A program made the translations under genes and the position numbers. From Acidobacteriota bacterium (GTDB taxonomy: Bacteria > Acidobacteriota > Blastocatellia > Pyrinomonadales > Pyrinomonadaceae), in the NCBI GenBank assembly GCA_013813755.1, contig JACCRD010000138.1:1-32575 (forward strand): 32,575 nucleotides of DNA. The letters run 5' to 3'. Every line of letters starts with the position of its first letter. Position 1 is the first letter of the stretch. Shown piece after piece: positions 30,312 to 32,575 of the stretch. Under the pieces are notes generated by a model. It was given only the letters and a program-made list of their open reading frames with translations. It did no database searches and was not told the origin of the DNA.

Positions 30312-31142
30312 ATGACAAAAGCAATCCAACAAATTTTTATCCGAGTTTATGGCGTTACAATTTGTATCAAAACTAATAAAAAAGCCCTTTTAAGTGAATT
30401 AAAAAATGAAATTATTAAAACTATTCCGGTAAAATTTGAATTTATTGACCAGCAAAATGCGGAACACATTATTTATATTGAATCAACAAAAAATAAAATG
30501 TATGAATTTTATTTAAATAATGAAAATAAAGGACTGTTTAGTAAGTTAGATGTGATCGAAATGTTCAAAAGTATGTTACGACTTACCATAGCGGAATTTG
30601 CAGTCTCAAAAGTTTTTTTACATGCCGGGGTGGTTGCCTGGAAAGGGAGAGCGATAGTTATACCAGCTAATAGTTTTAAGGGTAAAACAACTTTGGTTGC
30701 AGAATTAGTCAAAAAAGGAGCGTTATATTATTCTGATGAATATACGGTATTAAACAAAAAAGGCTTTGTTCATTCATTTCCAAAAAAGCTTTCTTTAAGA
30801 AGTCCGACAGACAAAAATTTTCAGGCGGATTATTCTGTTGAATCCTTGGGTGGTCGCGCGGGCAAAAAAATTATACCTGTCGGAATGATTTTGTTAACTG
30901 AATTTGATTCAAATTCGACCGCAAAAAAATGGAACCCTAAGCTTTTAAGTGCCGGACAAGGAATCCTGGAAATTATTCCTCACACAATTTCTATCAGATA
31001 TGATACAAAATTTGCATTAAAGGTATTGAATAAAGTCGCAAGTCGTGCCATAATCGCTAAGAGTAAAAGAGGTGAAGCAAAAGAATTTGTTGATTTGCTG
31101 ATAAATTTTTTTGAAAATAATGTAGAATACACCCGAAATTAA
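30312..31142 (+). CDS. HPr kinase/phosphorylase-like ATPase (HprK-related)
   Basis: HAGVVAWKGRAIVIPANSFKGKTTLVAELVKKGALYYSDEYTVLN: P-loop AxxxxGKT and a DE-type acidic motif in HprK-like context. Adjacent to a PqqD-domain gene. Confidence 0.75.
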   Translation: MTKAIQQIFIRVYGVTICIKTNKKALLSELKNEIIKTIPVKFEFIDQQNAEHIIYIESTKNKMYEFYLNNENKGLFSKLDVIEMFKSMLRLTIAEFAVSKVFLHAGVVAWKGRAIVIPANSFKGKTTLVAELVKKGALYYSDEYTVLNKKGFVHSFPKKLSLRSPTDKNFQADYSVESLGGRAGKKIIPVGMILLTEFDSNSTAKKWNPKLLSAGQGILEIIPHTISIRYDTKFALKVLNKVASRAIIAKSKRGEAKEFVDLLINFFENNVEYTRN

Positions 31143-31188
31143 AACTGATTAAATAATTTATCATTAAATATTGAGGAGAAAAATAAAG

Positions 31189-31671
31189 ATGTCACAAAAT
31201 CCAATCGCCCGAAAAAACGGGCTGGTTTTACAGGAAATGCCGGATGAGCTTTTAGTTTATGATCTGGATACAAATAAAGCCCATTGTCTAAATCAAACAT
31301 CAGCTTTTGTATGGAAAGCGTGTAACGGTAAAAATACCGTCAGCGATATTTCCAGTTTATATGGAAATTACGCCGGTGATTCCGTCCCGGAAGATTTGGT
31401 TTGGCTGGCGATTGACCAGTTAAGTCAAAATAATCTTTTAGAAAACAAAATAGCTTCAAAATTGAATGGACAAACCAGACGTGAATTAATCAAGAAAATT
31501 GGTTTGGCTTCGGTTATTGCTTTGCCGCTCGTGGCATCATTGGCTGCTCCAAGTTCAGTATTAGCGGTTGCTAGTTGTCCAACAACAATGTGTGAGGGTA
31601 CTGCACAAGGCGGGGTATGTCAAAATTGTGCATGTAATGGTGCAGGTGCTTGTACTCCGACAGGAAATTAG
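31189..31671 (+). CDS. PqqD-domain protein with internal Tat-like segment and 6-Cys C-terminal tail (candidate RRE-fused RiPP precursor)
   Basis: aa 1-86 PqqD-like (NGLVLQEMPDELLVYDLDTNKAHCLNQTSAFVWKACNGKNTVSDIS...LAIDQLSQNNLLE). aa 96-128 TRRELIKKIGLASVIALPLVASLAAPSSVLAVA. aa 129-160 SCPTTMCEGTAQGGVCQNCACNGAGACTPTGN. ATG at 31189 has GAGGAG upstream; the TTG at 31171 in the ORF track is less likely. Confidence 0.85.
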   Translation: MSQNPIARKNGLVLQEMPDELLVYDLDTNKAHCLNQTSAFVWKACNGKNTVSDISSLYGNYAGDSVPEDLVWLAIDQLSQNNLLENKIASKLNGQTRRELIKKIGLASVIALPLVASLAAPSSVLAVASCPTTMCEGTAQGGVCQNCACNGAGACTPTGN

Positions 31672-31740
31672 ATAGGCACTGAAAAAACTTGTGTGTCTAT
31701 CATAATCGAACTCGTACATTTGTGTGCATTTGATTTAAAA

Positions 31741-31787
31741 AAAAGGAAAAAGCAGCAAAATTTTATATTTTGCTGCTTTTTCCTTTT
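31741..31787 (+). terminator. Strong hairpin after the PqqD-tail gene (terminator/attenuator candidate)
   Basis: Perfect 20-bp inverted repeat AAAAGGAAAAAGCAGCAAAA (31741-31760) / TTTTGCTGCTTTTTCCTTTT (31768-31787), 7-nt loop, extendable by 1 bp. Confidence 0.7.
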
Positions 31788-31796
31788 TGGCAAGTT

Positions 31797-32575
31797 ATGA
31801 AAGAGGATTGTGACAAAGATATTTTGAGATGGAATAAACTACAGAGGCGTTTGGCTGAAATTAATATTAAAAAGGCTTTTATTCGTTTACGCGCTATCCA
31901 AATAGAACCGATTTTAATAAAAGGATGGGCTATTAGCAGGTCATATCCGGCAAAGCATTTCAGAGCGTCTGTAGATGTCGATTTAGGTGTGAACCCTCTC
32001 CAATACCAAAAAGCGAAGGATATTTTAGAGAATGATGCCGACAACTTTATGTTTGTTGATTTACACGAAGGATTCAGGCATCTGGATAATGTTTCCTGGC
32101 AAAATTTGTTTGAAAATTCAAGACTTGTGGAAATAGAAGAGACCCCGATCAGGATTCTAAGACCCGAGGATCATTTAAGGGTTTTGTGTACCCATTGGCT
32201 TAACGACGGCGGCGCAAATAAGGAAAGGCTTTGGGACATATTCTATGCAGTGGAAAATCGTTCGGACGATTTTGAATGGGATCGTTTTTTAGAAATTTCC
32301 GGTCCGAAAAGAAGAAAATGGTTTGTTTGCGCGCTTGGTTTGGCTCACAGATACCTCGGACTCGACTTAAAAGACACTCCGATTGAGAAAGAGGCGCTGG
32401 CAATACCGAAATGGATAATTAAAGCAGTCGAAAAGGAGTGGGGAAGTGATGTCAAATTAAAACCGCTCCAAAGTTGTCTGCAGAATAAAAAAGAATTGTT
32501 TGAACAAATAAAAAAAAGAATTCCTCCAAATCCGATCCAGGCGACAATTGAAATGGAGGGGGATTTTGACAATAA
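31797..32575 (+). CDS. Nucleotidyltransferase family protein (PF14907-like), truncated by the window end
   Basis: Open frame from ATG 31797 to the window edge, no stop: MKEDCDKDILRWNKLQRRLAEINIKKAFIRLRAIQIEPILIKGWAISRSYPAKHFRASVDVDLGVNP...LRPEDHLRVLCTHWLNDGG. The LIKGWAISRSYP...R..VDVDLGV pattern fits this family. Confidence 0.75.
   Translation, partial: MKEDCDKDILRWNKLQRRLAEINIKKAFIRLRAIQIEPILIKGWAISRSYPAKHFRASVDVDLGVNPLQYQKAKDILENDADNFMFVDLHEGFRHLDNVSWQNLFENSRLVEIEETPIRILRPEDHLRVLCTHWLNDGGANKERLWDIFYAVENRSDDFEWDRFLEISGPKRRKWFVCALGLAHRYLGLDLKDTPIEKEALAIPKWIIKAVEKEWGSDVKLKPLQSCLQNKKELFEQIKKRIPPNPIQATIEMEGDFDN

Noticed and set aside
31763-32572. Three minus-strand ORFs at the right end
   Set aside because: Antisense to the better-supported plus-strand nucleotidyltransferase frame from 31797.

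Overview
The window reads as a bacterial chromosomal segment, possibly Acidobacteriota (low-confidence taxonomic guess). The left part is housekeeping on the minus strand: the start of a truncated CDS, tRNA-Cys, tRNA-Gly, a family 5 ABC substrate-binding lipoprotein, a NagZ-like beta-N-acetylhexosaminidase and mutS. From about 6.4 kb to 30.3 kb there is one long plus-strand exopolysaccharide/O-antigen-type locus. It holds a Wza-like export protein, a BY-kinase, a GDP-mannose 3,5-epimerase-like enzyme, a nucleotide-sugar dehydrogenase, several GT2/GT4 glycosyltransferases, Wzx- and Wzy-like proteins and methyltransferases. It also holds ADP-heptose genes with an unusual domain fusion, a UDP-L-FucNAc/L-QuiNAc-type cassette with a WbuB-like transferase, and a WecA/WbpL-like priming transferase. 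At the right end, about 30.3 kb to the window edge, is the most interesting part, a RiPP-like module. It has an HPr-kinase-like ATPase and a PqqD-domain protein that carries an internal twin-arginine-like segment and a 6-Cys C-terminal mini-peptide. A strong hairpin follows, then a nucleotidyltransferase-like ORF that runs off the window and is absent from the supplied ORF track. All family assignments come from reading motifs by eye; no database search was run.
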